From AP-15 sp035538335 (GTDB lineage: Bacteria; Pseudomonadota; Alphaproteobacteria; ATCC43930; CGMCC-115725): a stretch of 64,000 nt of DNA. Shown here in pieces: positions 47,348 through 55,936 of this stretch. A model generated the notes under the pieces. It saw only the letters and a list, made by a program, of their open reading frames with translations. It was not told where the DNA came from and did no database searches. A program made the position numbers and the translations under genes. The stretch spans positions 60,202 through 124,201 of the forward strand of contig DATLKN010000051.1 in NCBI GenBank assembly GCA_035538335.1, in the 5' to 3' direction. Position 1 is the first letter of the stretch; the number at the start of each line of letters is the position of its first letter.

Positions 47348-48616
47348 TCAGTCGCCTTCGCCGTGGCTCTGACAGTCGTTGCCGTGGCCGTGGCCGTGGC
47401 CGTGGCCGTTGTCGGCCGTATCGCCATGCCCGCCGTGGCGGGCCTGGCAGGCGAAGACCTCGATACAGCCGTTGCTGCACTGCGGATTGCTGCTGGTCGC
47501 TTGGCTCGGCAGGAAGACGTGGTTGCGCAGCTGGTCCGCCGCCACTGAATGATCGCCGACCGCAGTCGGGACATTTTCGTCGAACTGCTTCGTCTGCGCG
47601 TCGATGACGCCGAGCACCGGGGTCGGCGTGCCGTTGACGACGTTGCTGCCCGAGGCCGAGAAGAAATGCCCGTCACCCGGGTTGAACCACACCTCGTCGG
47701 CGAAGCCGACCTGCGGGAAGCTTCTGATATGCGCGCCGCTCCTGATGTTGATGACCTGCACCGGGCCGTCCGAGCAGCCGACGAAGGCCTCGTTCTCGGG
47801 GCCGAGCGCGAGGCCGGCCGGCTCGCAGCTTACCGGGAAGGTCTTGACGATCGCGCGCGTGTTCGGGTCGATGACGGCGATCTCCCCTTGCCCGACGACA
47901 TGGTTCAGCTCGGGCACCGAGAGATAGAAGAGGCCGGTGCGCGGCGACCACGCCGGCTGCTCGAGCCCGTTGGTGGCGTTCGCAAAGGGCAGCGTGCCGA
48001 GCACGTTATAGGGCGCCGTCGTCGAGATGAATGAGAGGAAGGGCGGCGCATCGGCGTCGTTGGCGACGACGACGATCCCGTCGCGCGGGTCGAGCGCCAT
48101 CTCGTCGGCGCGCTTCGTGCCGCCCGTCGAGACCGTCGCGACGATGCTCTTCGAGGCGAGATCGATGATCTTCACCGTGCTGTCGCCGTCGCCGGCCCAG
48201 ACCTGCGAGTGACTGACCGTGAGCACGCCGTCGGGACCCGAGAGGTCGAACCCGCCGGGGCTCGCGCCGACGAAGCCGCCCACGCGATAGAGGAACGTGT
48301 TGCTGTCGGTGCTGTAGACATCGACCGAGCAATTGGTCCGGTCGGCGAGGAAATAATTGTCGAGGGTAGGATCGACAAAGCTGATGTCGAAGGCTTTGAT
48401 GCCATTGACGCCGAGGCCGGAGGTGCAGGTGTTGTCGGTCGTCGGCGGCACTTGCATCGTCGTCAGCAGCGTGAACTGCTCCTCGTGATTACCTTGGTCG
48501 TCGGCCTTTACCGCCGCCCCCACGAGCACCGTCGCCGCGGCCGTGCACAGGCCGGCGTAAAGGAGCTTGCGTAGCCTCGCCCGCGTCGCCCGGGCTGGGA
48601 TTTCACTTCTAGGCAT
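47348..48616 (-). CDS. secreted YncE-like beta-propeller protein 3 with His-rich tail
   Basis: 422 residues, third paralogue. MPRS start with GGAGAGG before it; signal peptide with cleavage near VKA-DD. The propeller core is shared (LADRTNCSVDVYS, GDGDSTVKIIDL, RADEMALDPRDG, GLEQPAWSPRTGLFYLSVP, ADEVWFNPG, AVGDHSVAADQLRNHVFLP). In place of the GEAVAAK end it carries a Cys/His/Gly tail (FACQARHGGHGD, then HGHGHGHGNDCQSHGEGD), a probable Ni, Zn or Cu binding segment. 470 bases from protein 2, so its own promoter is likely. Confidence 0.8.
   Translation of the reverse strand: MPRSEIPARATRARLRKLLYAGLCTAAATVLVGAAVKADDQGNHEEQFTLLTTMQVPPTTDNTCTSGLGVNGIKAFDISFVDPTLDNYFLADRTNCSVDVYSTDSNTFLYRVGGFVGASPGGFDLSGPDGVLTVSHSQVWAGDGDSTVKIIDLASKSIVATVSTGGTKRADEMALDPRDGIVVVANDADAPPFLSFISTTAPYNVLGTLPFANATNGLEQPAWSPRTGLFYLSVPELNHVVGQGEIAVIDPNTRAIVKTFPVSCEPAGLALGPENEAFVGCSDGPVQVINIRSGAHIRSFPQVGFADEVWFNPGDGHFFSASGSNVVNGTPTPVLGVIDAQTKQFDENVPTAVGDHSVAADQLRNHVFLPSQATSSNPQCSNGCIEVFACQARHGGHGDTADNGHGHGHGHGNDCQSHGEGD
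47381..47410. repeat. hexanucleotide repeat coding the His-Gly tail
   Basis: GCCGTG is repeated about five times; on the coding (minus) strand this reads as alternating His and Gly codons. Such in-frame tandem repeats can change length by slippage without frameshift, so tail length may vary between isolates. Confidence 0.7.
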
Positions 48617-48972
48617 ATTGCCTCTCCTGGGCTGAATTGCCGGTTGCAACGAGCGCACAACGCTTGGTTTAGCGTTTTCGCGCAGACGGTTCCCCGGCAA
48701 AGGGCCGTTGCCCCAATTTTGCCACCATGGCGGCCGCGGCACGGCGGCTTTCCGGGCAGTTGCGCGAAATCCGCGGCGCGCCCTTAACAGCGGCCGGGGA
48801 AGCTGCTAAATGGCGACACGAAAACGTGGGGCGGTCGATAGAGCGCCCATCCGATACCAATCCGGGAGAGGAGCGTCCCTTGCCGCGCCGCCGTCGCCCA
48901 ACCGCCGCCTGCCGGCGGCCCCCTCCCATTCCCTCCCCCGCAAGCGGGGGAGGGTCAGGGCGGGGGTAGGCG
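48617..48972. other. gap between propeller 3 and livH
   Basis: 356 bases between divergent genes. It should carry two promoters; none matches well by eye. An open frame at 48727-48969 (80 codons) looks like GC noise: Arg/Pro-rich and ending in the repeat. The right end (48921-48970) is a copy of repeat family C. Nothing else recognised. Confidence 0.4.
48921..48970. repeat. family C palindromic repeat
   Basis: CCCTCCCCCGC (48931-48941) and GCGGGGGAGGG (48944-48954) are inverted around a 2-base centre, with flanking CTCCCATT and TCAGGGCGGGGGTAGG. It lies two bases before the livH ATG, so the hairpin would occupy the ribosome-binding region. A second copy is at 62429-62474, and a degenerate one at 49873-49900. 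Confidence 0.8.
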
Positions 48973-49848
48973 ATGTCCCTCTCGCTTGAACTGCTGCTCA
49001 ACGCCATCGTCGCCGGGCTCCTGCTCGGCGGCTTTTACGCCGCCGTCACGATCGGCGTGACGATCTCGTTCGGCATGCTCGACATCGTCAACATCGCCCA
49101 CCCGGCCTTCATCCTGCTGGGCTCGTTCATCGCCTATATCGCGAATTCGAGATACGGCCTCGATCCGATCGTCTGCGGCATTGCGATGACGCCGGTATTC
49201 TTCGTGATCGGCCTTGCGGTCTACCAGATCTATTACGTGGCCTTCGAGCGGCGCGGCGAGGAGTCGATCCAGGGCCTGGCCTTTTTCTTCGGATTGCTGT
49301 TCGTCGGCGAAGTGTCGCTGATCCTCGTCTTCGGGGTCGATTACCGCTTCGTCCAGACCGCCTATATCGGCCCGAGCCTCAGATTCAGCTTTTTCGAGCT
49401 GCCGCTGCGCATGCTGATCCCGTTCCTGCTCTCGGTGCTGATGGTCGCGGCGTTGCACGTCGTGCTGCCGCGCACCTTTGTCGGCCGCGCCATCCTCGCG
49501 GTCTCGCAGGACCGGCAGGCGCTGCAGCTCTTGGCCGTCAACCCGATCCGCATCAAGCGCATCGCCTTCGGCCTGTCGATCGCGACGGCGGCGCTCGCCG
49601 GCGCCTTTCTGATCATCATCCAGCCGGTCGAACCGTCGGTCGGACGCGACTATATCGGACGGATCTTCGCGATCTGCGTGCTCGGCGGCATGACGAGCTT
49701 TCCCGGCATGCTCGCCGGCGCGCTTCTGATCGGCGTCGTCGAGAGCATCACCGCGACCTTTTACGGCCCCTCCTGGGCGCCGGCAGTCGCCTTCGGATTT
49801 CTGCTCCTGACGCTGGCGGTGCGCCCCGCCGGCATTCTCGGGCGGTGA
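48973..49848 (+). CDS. branched-chain amino acid ABC transporter permease LivH-like
   Basis: 291 residues with about eight hydrophobic segments. GGFYAAVTIGVTISFGMLDIVNIAHPAFILLGSF is the LivH N-terminal signature, and the cytoplasmic loop GRAILAVSQDRQALQLLAVNPIRIKRIAFGLS couples to the ATPases. Partner of LivM downstream. The substrate could be amino acids or other small carboxylates, since the superfamily also imports urea, amides and aromatic acids. No convincing Shine-Dalgarno: the region just upstream is repeat C. Confidence 0.88.
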   Translation: MSLSLELLLNAIVAGLLLGGFYAAVTIGVTISFGMLDIVNIAHPAFILLGSFIAYIANSRYGLDPIVCGIAMTPVFFVIGLAVYQIYYVAFERRGEESIQGLAFFFGLLFVGEVSLILVFGVDYRFVQTAYIGPSLRFSFFELPLRMLIPFLLSVLMVAALHVVLPRTFVGRAILAVSQDRQALQLLAVNPIRIKRIAFGLSIATAALAGAFLIIIQPVEPSVGRDYIGRIFAICVLGGMTSFPGMLAGALLIGVVESITATFYGPSWAPAVAFGFLLLTLAVRPAGILGR

Positions 49849-49872
49849 GGCGAGAATGGCGACCGCTCGGCC

Positions 49873-49900
49873 ACTCCCCTCCGCCGCATTGCGGGAGGGC
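49873..49900. repeat. degenerate family C repeat
   Basis: CTCCCCTCCGCCGCATTGCGGGAGGGC between livH and livM resembles family C but with mismatched arms. Inside the liv operon, so it would be transcribed. Confidence 0.5.
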
Positions 49901-49962
49901 AAAAGACTGCGCCATACGACAATGGAATTGACCCCGCACATCGCGACCGCGGCGCGGCCGGC

Positions 49963-50916
49963 ATGAGCGCGGCGAAATTCTTGGTCGTCTCGTTTGTCGT
50001 CAGCCTCGCGGCCCTGGTCGCGAGCCGCTTCGCCAGCAACGAGTACTTCTTCTACATCGGCTACCAGGTGCTGCAATTCGCCGTTTTGGCGACCGCTTGG
50101 AACATCCTCGGCGGCTACACCGGCTACATCAATTTCGGCACCCCGGCGTTTTTCGCCTTCGGCGCCTACAGCACGGTTGTGCTGCACAAGCTGACGAGTT
50201 TGCCGGTCCCGGCGATGATGCTGGTCGCCGGCGTCGTCAGCGGCGTCATGGGTCTCGGCATGGGCTATTTGACGCTGCGGCTGCGCGGCGTCTTCTTCGC
50301 GATCGCCACCTTGGCGCTCGCCATCGTGGCGCAGACGCTGATCGTCAATTGGGACTTCGTCGGCGGCTCGCGCGGCGTCTACATCATCCGTCCCGAAATG
50401 GCGCCGATCCACGGCACCTATGTGCAATATCTCTATACGCTGATGTTCGCGCTCGTCTGGCTGTCGGTCGCGGTCGCGCGGACGGTCGAGCGCTCGCGGC
50501 TTGGGCTGGGTCTCGCCGCGATCCGCGACGACGAGCTGGCGGCCGAGGCGAGCGGCGTGCCGACGCTGCGCCTCAAGCTGATCTCGACGACGATCTCGGG
50601 CGCGCTGATGGGCATGGCGGGCGCGCCGCTTCCCTATTACGTGACCTATCTCGATCCGACCTCGAGCTTCAATCTCTCCTACGCCGTCAACAGCGTTGCG
50701 ATGCCGGTGATCGGCGGCATGACGAGCTGGGTCGGCCCGATCATCGGCGCGGCATTGCTCGGCACGGTCCAGCAGCTCGCGACGGTCATGCATTTCAGGG
50801 TGGATCCTTCGGTCAACCTGCTGATCGTCGGACTGCTCCTGATCGTTTTCGTGATCATCGCGCCGAACGGCATCATCGGCCTGTTCCGGGCGCGCCGGCG
50901 CGGCGCCGGCCGATGA
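49963..50916 (+). CDS. branched-chain amino acid ABC transporter permease LivM-like
   Basis: 317 residues, about eight to nine hydrophobic segments. YTGYINFGTPAFFAFGAYS and LRLRGVFFAIATLALA are LivM landmarks, and LAAIRDDELAAEASGVPTLRLKLI is the coupling loop. The stop overlaps the livG ATG by 4 bases. With LivH it forms the membrane channel. Confidence 0.9.
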   Translation: MSAAKFLVVSFVVSLAALVASRFASNEYFFYIGYQVLQFAVLATAWNILGGYTGYINFGTPAFFAFGAYSTVVLHKLTSLPVPAMMLVAGVVSGVMGLGMGYLTLRLRGVFFAIATLALAIVAQTLIVNWDFVGGSRGVYIIRPEMAPIHGTYVQYLYTLMFALVWLSVAVARTVERSRLGLGLAAIRDDELAAEASGVPTLRLKLISTTISGALMGMAGAPLPYYVTYLDPTSSFNLSYAVNSVAMPVIGGMTSWVGPIIGAALLGTVQQLATVMHFRVDPSVNLLIVGLLLIVFVIIAPNGIIGLFRARRRGAGR

Positions 50917-51650
50917 CGGCCCTGCTCGAGGCGCGCGGCGTCGGCAAGCGCTTTGGCGGGTTCGTCGCGCTGGAAGCGATCGACCTCGACATCGCGAACG
51001 GCGAGCGGCTCGGCCTTATCGGCCCGAACGGCTCCGGCAAATCGACGCTCGTTAATTGCCTGACCGGCACCCTGAAGCACGACAGCGGCGGCATCCGCTA
51101 CGACGGCCGCGCGATCGACTCCCTCTCGCCGCACCAGCGCACGCGCTTGGGGCTGGCGCGCAGCTTTCAGCTGCCGAAACCCTTCCGCACCCTCTCGCTC
51201 GTCGACAATCTGCGCATCCCGCTGATCTACACGGTCGGCGCGCGCACCAAGGCGCATCACCTGTCGGATGCGGCGGCGCAGCAGCGCGCCCTCGCGGTGC
51301 TCGCCGACGTCGGGCTCGCCGACAAGGCGCACCGCCTGCCGCGCGACCTGACGCAGGTCGAGATGCGCAAATTGGAGCTGGCGCGCGCGGTCGCCTCGGC
51401 GCCGCGCCTGTTATTCGCCGACGAAGCGATGGCGGGGCTGTCGCCGGCCGAGGTCGAGGAGATCCTCGCCGTCCTCTTCCGCCTCAACGAAGAGGGCATC
51501 ACGATCGTTCTCATCGAGCACATCATGCGTGCGGTGATGAGCTTTTCGACCCGCCTCGTCGTGCTGGTGGCAGGCCAGAAGATCGCCGACGGGCCGCCGC
51601 AGGAGGCGATCCGCAACCCGCAGGTCGAAAGGGCGTATCTTGGCGAGTAG
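50913..51650 (+). CDS. ABC transporter ATP-binding protein LivG-like
   Basis: 245 residues. Walker A GPNGSGKST at 37-45. The ABC signature is degenerate (DLTQVEMRKLELARA in place of LSGGQ), as in a LivG subset. Walker B is LLFADEAMAGLSP, followed by the H-loop IEHIM. It contains the LivG-type extended QLPKPFRTLSLVDN segment. It overlaps livM at the start and livF at the end, so the four genes are translationally coupled. Confidence 0.92.
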   Translation: MTALLEARGVGKRFGGFVALEAIDLDIANGERLGLIGPNGSGKSTLVNCLTGTLKHDSGGIRYDGRAIDSLSPHQRTRLGLARSFQLPKPFRTLSLVDNLRIPLIYTVGARTKAHHLSDAAAQQRALAVLADVGLADKAHRLPRDLTQVEMRKLELARAVASAPRLLFADEAMAGLSPAEVEEILAVLFRLNEEGITIVLIEHIMRAVMSFSTRLVVLVAGQKIADGPPQEAIRNPQVERAYLGE

Positions 51651-52371
51651 CCTCGAAATCAAGGGCCTCGACGCGGCCTATGGCTCGGTGCGCGCGCTCG
51701 AGGAGGTGTCGCTCAGCGTCGCGCCCGGCGAAACCGTGGCGCTGCTCGGCACCAACGGCAACGGCAAGAGCACGCTGATGAAATGCGTGATGGGGATGCT
51801 CGCCCCGCGCGCCGGCACGATCCGCGCCGAGATCGACGGCGAGAGCATCGACCTCGTCGGCCGCACGACCGAGGAGATCGTCGATCTCGGCATCAGCCTC
51901 GTCCCCGAGGGCCGCCGCCTTTTCCCGAAGCTGACGGTCGAGGAAAACCTGCTGCTCGGCGCCTTCCGCAAGAAGGCGCGGGCCGAGATCGGGCGCAACC
52001 TCGACTCCTCCTACGCCACCTTTCCGGTTTTGCGCGAGCGGCGCCGCCAGCTGTCGGGCAGCCTCTCGGGGGGCGAGCAGCAGATGCTGGCGCTCGCGCG
52101 GGCGCTGATGTCCTCGCCGCGGCTCCTGCTGATCGACGAGCCTTCGGTCGGGCTCGCCCCGGTGCTCGTCAAGCGGGTCATCGACAAGATCGCGGAATTG
52201 AAGGAGAGCCACGCGCTGACCGTGCTGATGGCCGAGCAGAACTTCGCGCAGGCGGTGCGCATCGCCGACCGCGGCTATGTCATCGTGCACGGCAAGATCG
52301 CCTTTGCCGGCGCCTCGGCCGAGGAGCTCAACAACAACGAACTCGTGCGCAAATTCTATTTGGGGCTGTGA
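51640..52371 (+). CDS. ABC transporter ATP-binding protein LivF-like
   Basis: 243 residues. Walker A GTNGNGKST at about 37-45, intact signature LSGSLSGGEQQML, Walker B LLLIDEPSVGLAP and H-loop EQNFAQAV. TTG start at 51640, overlapping livG by 11 bases. Last of the liv genes; the periplasmic binding protein (LivK) is not in the window, so substrate specificity cannot be read here. Confidence 0.92.
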   Translation: MASSLEIKGLDAAYGSVRALEEVSLSVAPGETVALLGTNGNGKSTLMKCVMGMLAPRAGTIRAEIDGESIDLVGRTTEEIVDLGISLVPEGRRLFPKLTVEENLLLGAFRKKARAEIGRNLDSSYATFPVLRERRRQLSGSLSGGEQQMLALARALMSSPRLLLIDEPSVGLAPVLVKRVIDKIAELKESHALTVLMAEQNFAQAVRIADRGYVIVHGKIAFAGASAEELNNNELVRKFYLGL

Positions 52372-52427
52372 GGCGGGTGCCGATGCGGCGGCGTTGATCT
52401 ATTCCCGCCGCCGAGATGGAGACCGCG

Positions 52428-53438
52428 ATGCAGGCATCCGAGATCATGACCAAGGATGTGGTGACGGTGTCGCCCGACACCCCGGTCTGCGAAATCGCGC
52501 AGCTTCTTCTCGCACACGGCATCAGCGCCGTCCCGGTGGTGGATGAGGCGGGGGCGCCGATCGGGATGGTCAGCGAGGGCGACCTCGTCGGCCGCAGCGA
52601 GGCCGAACGCGAAGCGCGCCGCGACTGGTGGCTGTCGCTCCTCGCCGAAGGCGAAAGTCTGCACGCCGATTTCATCGCGAGCCTCAAGCGGCCCCAACGC
52701 AAGGCCCGTGAAATCATGTCGGCCCCGGTCGTCGCGGTGACCGAGGCGACCGAAATCCCCGAGATCGCCCGGCTCCTCGCGAATTACCGGCTGAAGCGCG
52801 TGCCGGTGCTGCGCGACGGCAAGCTCGTCGGCATCGTCAGCCGCGCCGATTTGCTGCGTGCGCTCGCCGAAGCGACACCGGCGCCTCGCACCGCTCGCAG
52901 CCGCGGCCTCATCGCCGAGGTCATCGAAGGCTTTGATGAGCATTTTCGCGGGCACCGCGCGGCGGCGGCCGGCGCGGCTGCCGCGGCGCGCTCGCCGGCA
53001 GCCGGCCAAGAAGGGCTCTCCGTCGCCGATTTTCAAGGCCTCGTCGCGGATCATGCGCGGGCGAAACTCGCGCAGGCCAGCGAGCGGCGCCGCGTCGAGG
53101 GCGAGGAGCGCCGGCGCGCAGTGACGGCGCTGATCGAAGCGCATATCCGCGAAGACGATTGGAGAAGGCTGCTGCACAAGGCGCGCGAAGCCGCCGAACG
53201 AGGCGAGAAAGAGGCGCTGCTCTTGCGCTTTCCGAGCGAACTGTGTGCCGACGCCGGCCGCGCGATCAACGCGACGCTGTCTCATTGGCCGCAGACCCTG
53301 CGCGGCGAGGCGGCCGAGATCTACCTGCGCTGGGAGCGCGATTTGAAGCCGCGCGGCTTCCACCTCGCCGCCCGCGTGCTCGATTTCCCGCACGGCATGC
53401 CGGGCGACATCGGGCTCTTCCTCGGCTGGGGCGAGTAA
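52428..53438 (+). CDS. CBS-domain protein
   Basis: 336 residues. Tandem CBS pair at about 1-145: MTKDVVTVSPDTPVCEIAQLLLAHGISAVPVVDEAGAPIGMVSEGDL and, second, EIMSAPVVAVTEATEIPEIARLLANYRLKRVPVLRDGKLVGIVSRADLL. The C-terminal 160 residues are Arg/Ala-rich and helical with no known domain. CBS pairs bind adenylates. ATG 52428 is used because a GGAG lies before it; an earlier in-frame ATG is at 52416. 56 bases after livF and 70 before the Mo-hydroxylase, so it may regulate or accompany either. Confidence 0.82.
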   Translation: MQASEIMTKDVVTVSPDTPVCEIAQLLLAHGISAVPVVDEAGAPIGMVSEGDLVGRSEAEREARRDWWLSLLAEGESLHADFIASLKRPQRKAREIMSAPVVAVTEATEIPEIARLLANYRLKRVPVLRDGKLVGIVSRADLLRALAEATPAPRTARSRGLIAEVIEGFDEHFRGHRAAAAGAAAAARSPAAGQEGLSVADFQGLVADHARAKLAQASERRRVEGEERRRAVTALIEAHIREDDWRRLLHKAREAAERGEKEALLLRFPSELCADAGRAINATLSHWPQTLRGEAAEIYLRWERDLKPRGFHLAARVLDFPHGMPGDIGLFLGWGE

Positions 53439-53508
53439 GCGCACCGCATCGCTCGAAATCGCCGCCGCGCTGCGGTAGCTTCGGGGGCATTCGCGAAAGG
53501 AGGCCCGC

Positions 53509-55839
53509 ATGCGCTTCGGCATCGGACAAGGGGTGACGCGCACCGAGGACCCGCGCTTCCTGACCGGACGCGGCACCTATGTCGCCGATATCGACCTGGC
53601 GCGGCAGACTTATGCGGTCTTCCTCTATTCGCCGCATGCGCATGCGAAGATCCGCGGCATCGACACCGCGCCGGCGCTCGCCATTCCCGGCGTCCATGCC
53701 GTCTTGACGGGCGCCGATTGGGCGGCGGACGGGCTCGGCACGCTCGACCCCGAGGCGATGCCCGAGGATATGGGCGGCCCGAAGGGCTACCGCACGAAGC
53801 GCCCGCCGCTCGCGCAGGGCCGCGTGCGCTATGTCGGCGAGCGCGTCGCGGTCGCCATCGCCGACAGCGAAGCCGCGGCGCGCGACGCGCTCGAACGGGT
53901 CGCGGTTGATTACGAAATCCTGCCGGCCGTCATCGACGCCGAGGATGCCGTCAAACCCGGCGCGCCGCTCGTCTGGGAGGATTGCCCAGGCAACGTCTCC
54001 TTCGCGCTCAAGATGGGCAACCCTGAGGCGGCCGCCGCCGCTTTTGCGAAAGCGGCGCACGTCACGCGCCTTTCCCTGCGCAACCAGCGCATCACCGCCG
54101 TCACGATGGAGCCGCGCGGCTGCATCGGCGAATACAACCGCGGCACCGGCCGCTATACGCTGACCTCGAGCACGCAGAACGTGCACGGCGCCCGGCATAT
54201 TCTGGCGCACCAGATCCTGCACGTGCCGGAAAGCCGCATCCGCGTCGTCGCCCGCGACGTCGGCGGCGGCTTCGGCATGAAGGGGCAGGTCTATGCCGAG
54301 GAGGCGGTCGTCGTGTGGGCGGCGAAGCGGGTCGGGCGGCCGGTCAAATGGATCCCGTCGCGCAGCGAGGGGATGCTCGGCGACAACGAGGGGCGCGACC
54401 AGATCGTCGAGGCGGAACTGGCGCTCGACGGCGAGGGCCGGTTTCTCGGCCTGCGCTGGACGGGCATGCACAACGCCGGCGCCTATATCGAAGGGGCGGG
54501 CGCGATCCCGATCATCTTTTCCCTGAAGCTCGCCTCGACCGTCTACGACATCGGAGCGGTCGCGGTCGAAAGCCGCTTCGTCCTCACCAACACCGCGCCG
54601 ACCGTTCCCTATCGCGGCGCCGGGCGGCCCGAGGCGGTCTATGTCATGGAGCGGCTCGTCGCGCGCGCCGCCATCGAGACGGGCATCGACCCGGCCGAAT
54701 TGCGGGCCAGGAACCTGATCCGGCCCGACGCCTTCCCCTATGCGACGCAGACCGGTTGGGTCTACGACAGCGGCGATTACCGCAAGGCGCTCGCCCGCTG
54801 CCAGGCGCTCGCCGATTGGCAGGGCTATGCCGCCCGCAAGGCGGCGAGCGAAGCGCAAGGCAAATTGCGCGGCCGCGGCCTCGTCTACTATGTCGACAAT
54901 ACCGGCATCTTCAACGAGCGCATGGAATTGCGCTTCGACCCCGACGGCGAGGCGACGATTGTCGCCGGCACCTTGTCGCATGGGCAGGGGCACGAGACGA
55001 CCTACGCCCAGATGGTGGCCGACTGGCTCGGCCTCGAGCCCGAGCACATCCATCTCTTGCAGGCCGACACCGACGAGGTCGCGATCGGCCGCGGCACTTA
55101 TGCCTCGCGCAGCATGATGGTGGGGGGCAGCGCCTTGCGCGCGGCGGCCGACGAAGTGATCGAGCGCGGCCGCCGCTTCGCCGCGCATTTCATGGAGGCG
55201 GCCGCCGCCGACATCGTCTTCGAGAGCGGCCGCTTTACGATCGCCGGCACCGACCGCGCGCTCGGCATCGTCGAGGTGGCGCAGCGTTCCTTTATTCCAA
55301 TGGGCCTGCCGTCGGAATTGGGGGTCGGGCTGCAAGGCGCCGGCGGCTTCGCGGCGAACGTGCCGAGCTTTCCCAACGGCTGCCACATCTGCGAAGTCGA
55401 GATCGACCGCGAGACCGGCGCCGTTTCGCTCGACCGCTATGCCGTCGTCGACGACATCGGCATGGTCGTCAACCCGCTCCTGGCAACGGGGCAGGTGAAG
55501 GGCGGCGTCGCGCAGGGCGCGGGGCAGGCGCTCTTGGAAGAAATCGTCTACGAGCGCGAGAGCGGGCAGTTCCTCTCCGGCTCGTTGACCGACTACGCGA
55601 TCCCGCGGGCCGACGATCTGCCGGCGATCGCGGTCGATTTCTCGCCGGTCCCGAGCCCTTCCAATCCGCTCGGCGTCAAGGGGGTCGGCGAAGGCGGCAC
55701 GGTCGCCGCGACCCCGGCGGTGATGAGCGCGATCCTCGATGCGCTCGCGCCATTGGGCGTCAAGGACGTGCCGATGCCGGCGACCGCCGAGCGCATCTGG
55801 CAGGCGATAAGAAAGAAGGCGAAAGAGAAAACGCTTTAA
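53509..55839 (+). CDS. xanthine oxidase family molybdopterin-binding subunit (CoxL-like, form II)
   Basis: 776 residues, the size of CO-dehydrogenase/xanthine-dehydrogenase large subunits. GRGTYVADI, GGGFGMKGQVYAEE and PYRGAGRPEA at about 367-376 match form II (AYRGAGR) rather than form I (AYXCSFR), so CO oxidation is unlikely. The catalytic Glu lies in GVGEGG at about 726-731. This class hydroxylates aldehydes, N-heterocycles or CoA thioesters. The FAD and [2Fe-2S] subunits, normally adjacent, are absent here. It has a strong AAAGGAGG site. Confidence 0.87.
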   Translation: MRFGIGQGVTRTEDPRFLTGRGTYVADIDLARQTYAVFLYSPHAHAKIRGIDTAPALAIPGVHAVLTGADWAADGLGTLDPEAMPEDMGGPKGYRTKRPPLAQGRVRYVGERVAVAIADSEAAARDALERVAVDYEILPAVIDAEDAVKPGAPLVWEDCPGNVSFALKMGNPEAAAAAFAKAAHVTRLSLRNQRITAVTMEPRGCIGEYNRGTGRYTLTSSTQNVHGARHILAHQILHVPESRIRVVARDVGGGFGMKGQVYAEEAVVVWAAKRVGRPVKWIPSRSEGMLGDNEGRDQIVEAELALDGEGRFLGLRWTGMHNAGAYIEGAGAIPIIFSLKLASTVYDIGAVAVESRFVLTNTAPTVPYRGAGRPEAVYVMERLVARAAIETGIDPAELRARNLIRPDAFPYATQTGWVYDSGDYRKALARCQALADWQGYAARKAASEAQGKLRGRGLVYYVDNTGIFNERMELRFDPDGEATIVAGTLSHGQGHETTYAQMVADWLGLEPEHIHLLQADTDEVAIGRGTYASRSMMVGGSALRAAADEVIERGRRFAAHFMEAAAADIVFESGRFTIAGTDRALGIVEVAQRSFIPMGLPSELGVGLQGAGGFAANVPSFPNGCHICEVEIDRETGAVSLDRYAVVDDIGMVVNPLLATGQVKGGVAQGAGQALLEEIVYERESGQFLSGSLTDYAIPRADDLPAIAVDFSPVPSPSNPLGVKGVGEGGTVAATPAVMSAILDALAPLGVKDVPMPATAERIWQAIRKKAKEKTL

Positions 55840-55840
55840 C

Positions 55841-55921
55841 GCGGTGGCCGCCGAGGGAGCGCTGAGGACGCAGCGTGCCCGGAACCTCCGCGGCCACCGC
55901 GAAACCTCCGCGTCCTCAGCG
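55841..55921. repeat. interleaved inverted repeats (family F) between convergent genes
   Basis: Arm 1 GCGGTGGCCG (55841-55850) is complementary to CGGCCACCGC (55891-55900). Arm 2 CGCTGAGGACGC (55860-55871) is complementary to GCGTCCTCAGCG (55910-55921). The two pairs interleave, so they cannot both form ordinary hairpins. It starts one base after the coxL stop and ends 15 bases before the SDR stop. Confidence 0.75.
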
Positions 55922-55936
55922 GTGAAGCGTCTCTCT

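Noticed and set aside
48727..48969. 80-codon open frame before livH
   Set aside because: Ends inside a palindromic repeat, rich in Arg and Pro, no ribosome-binding site.
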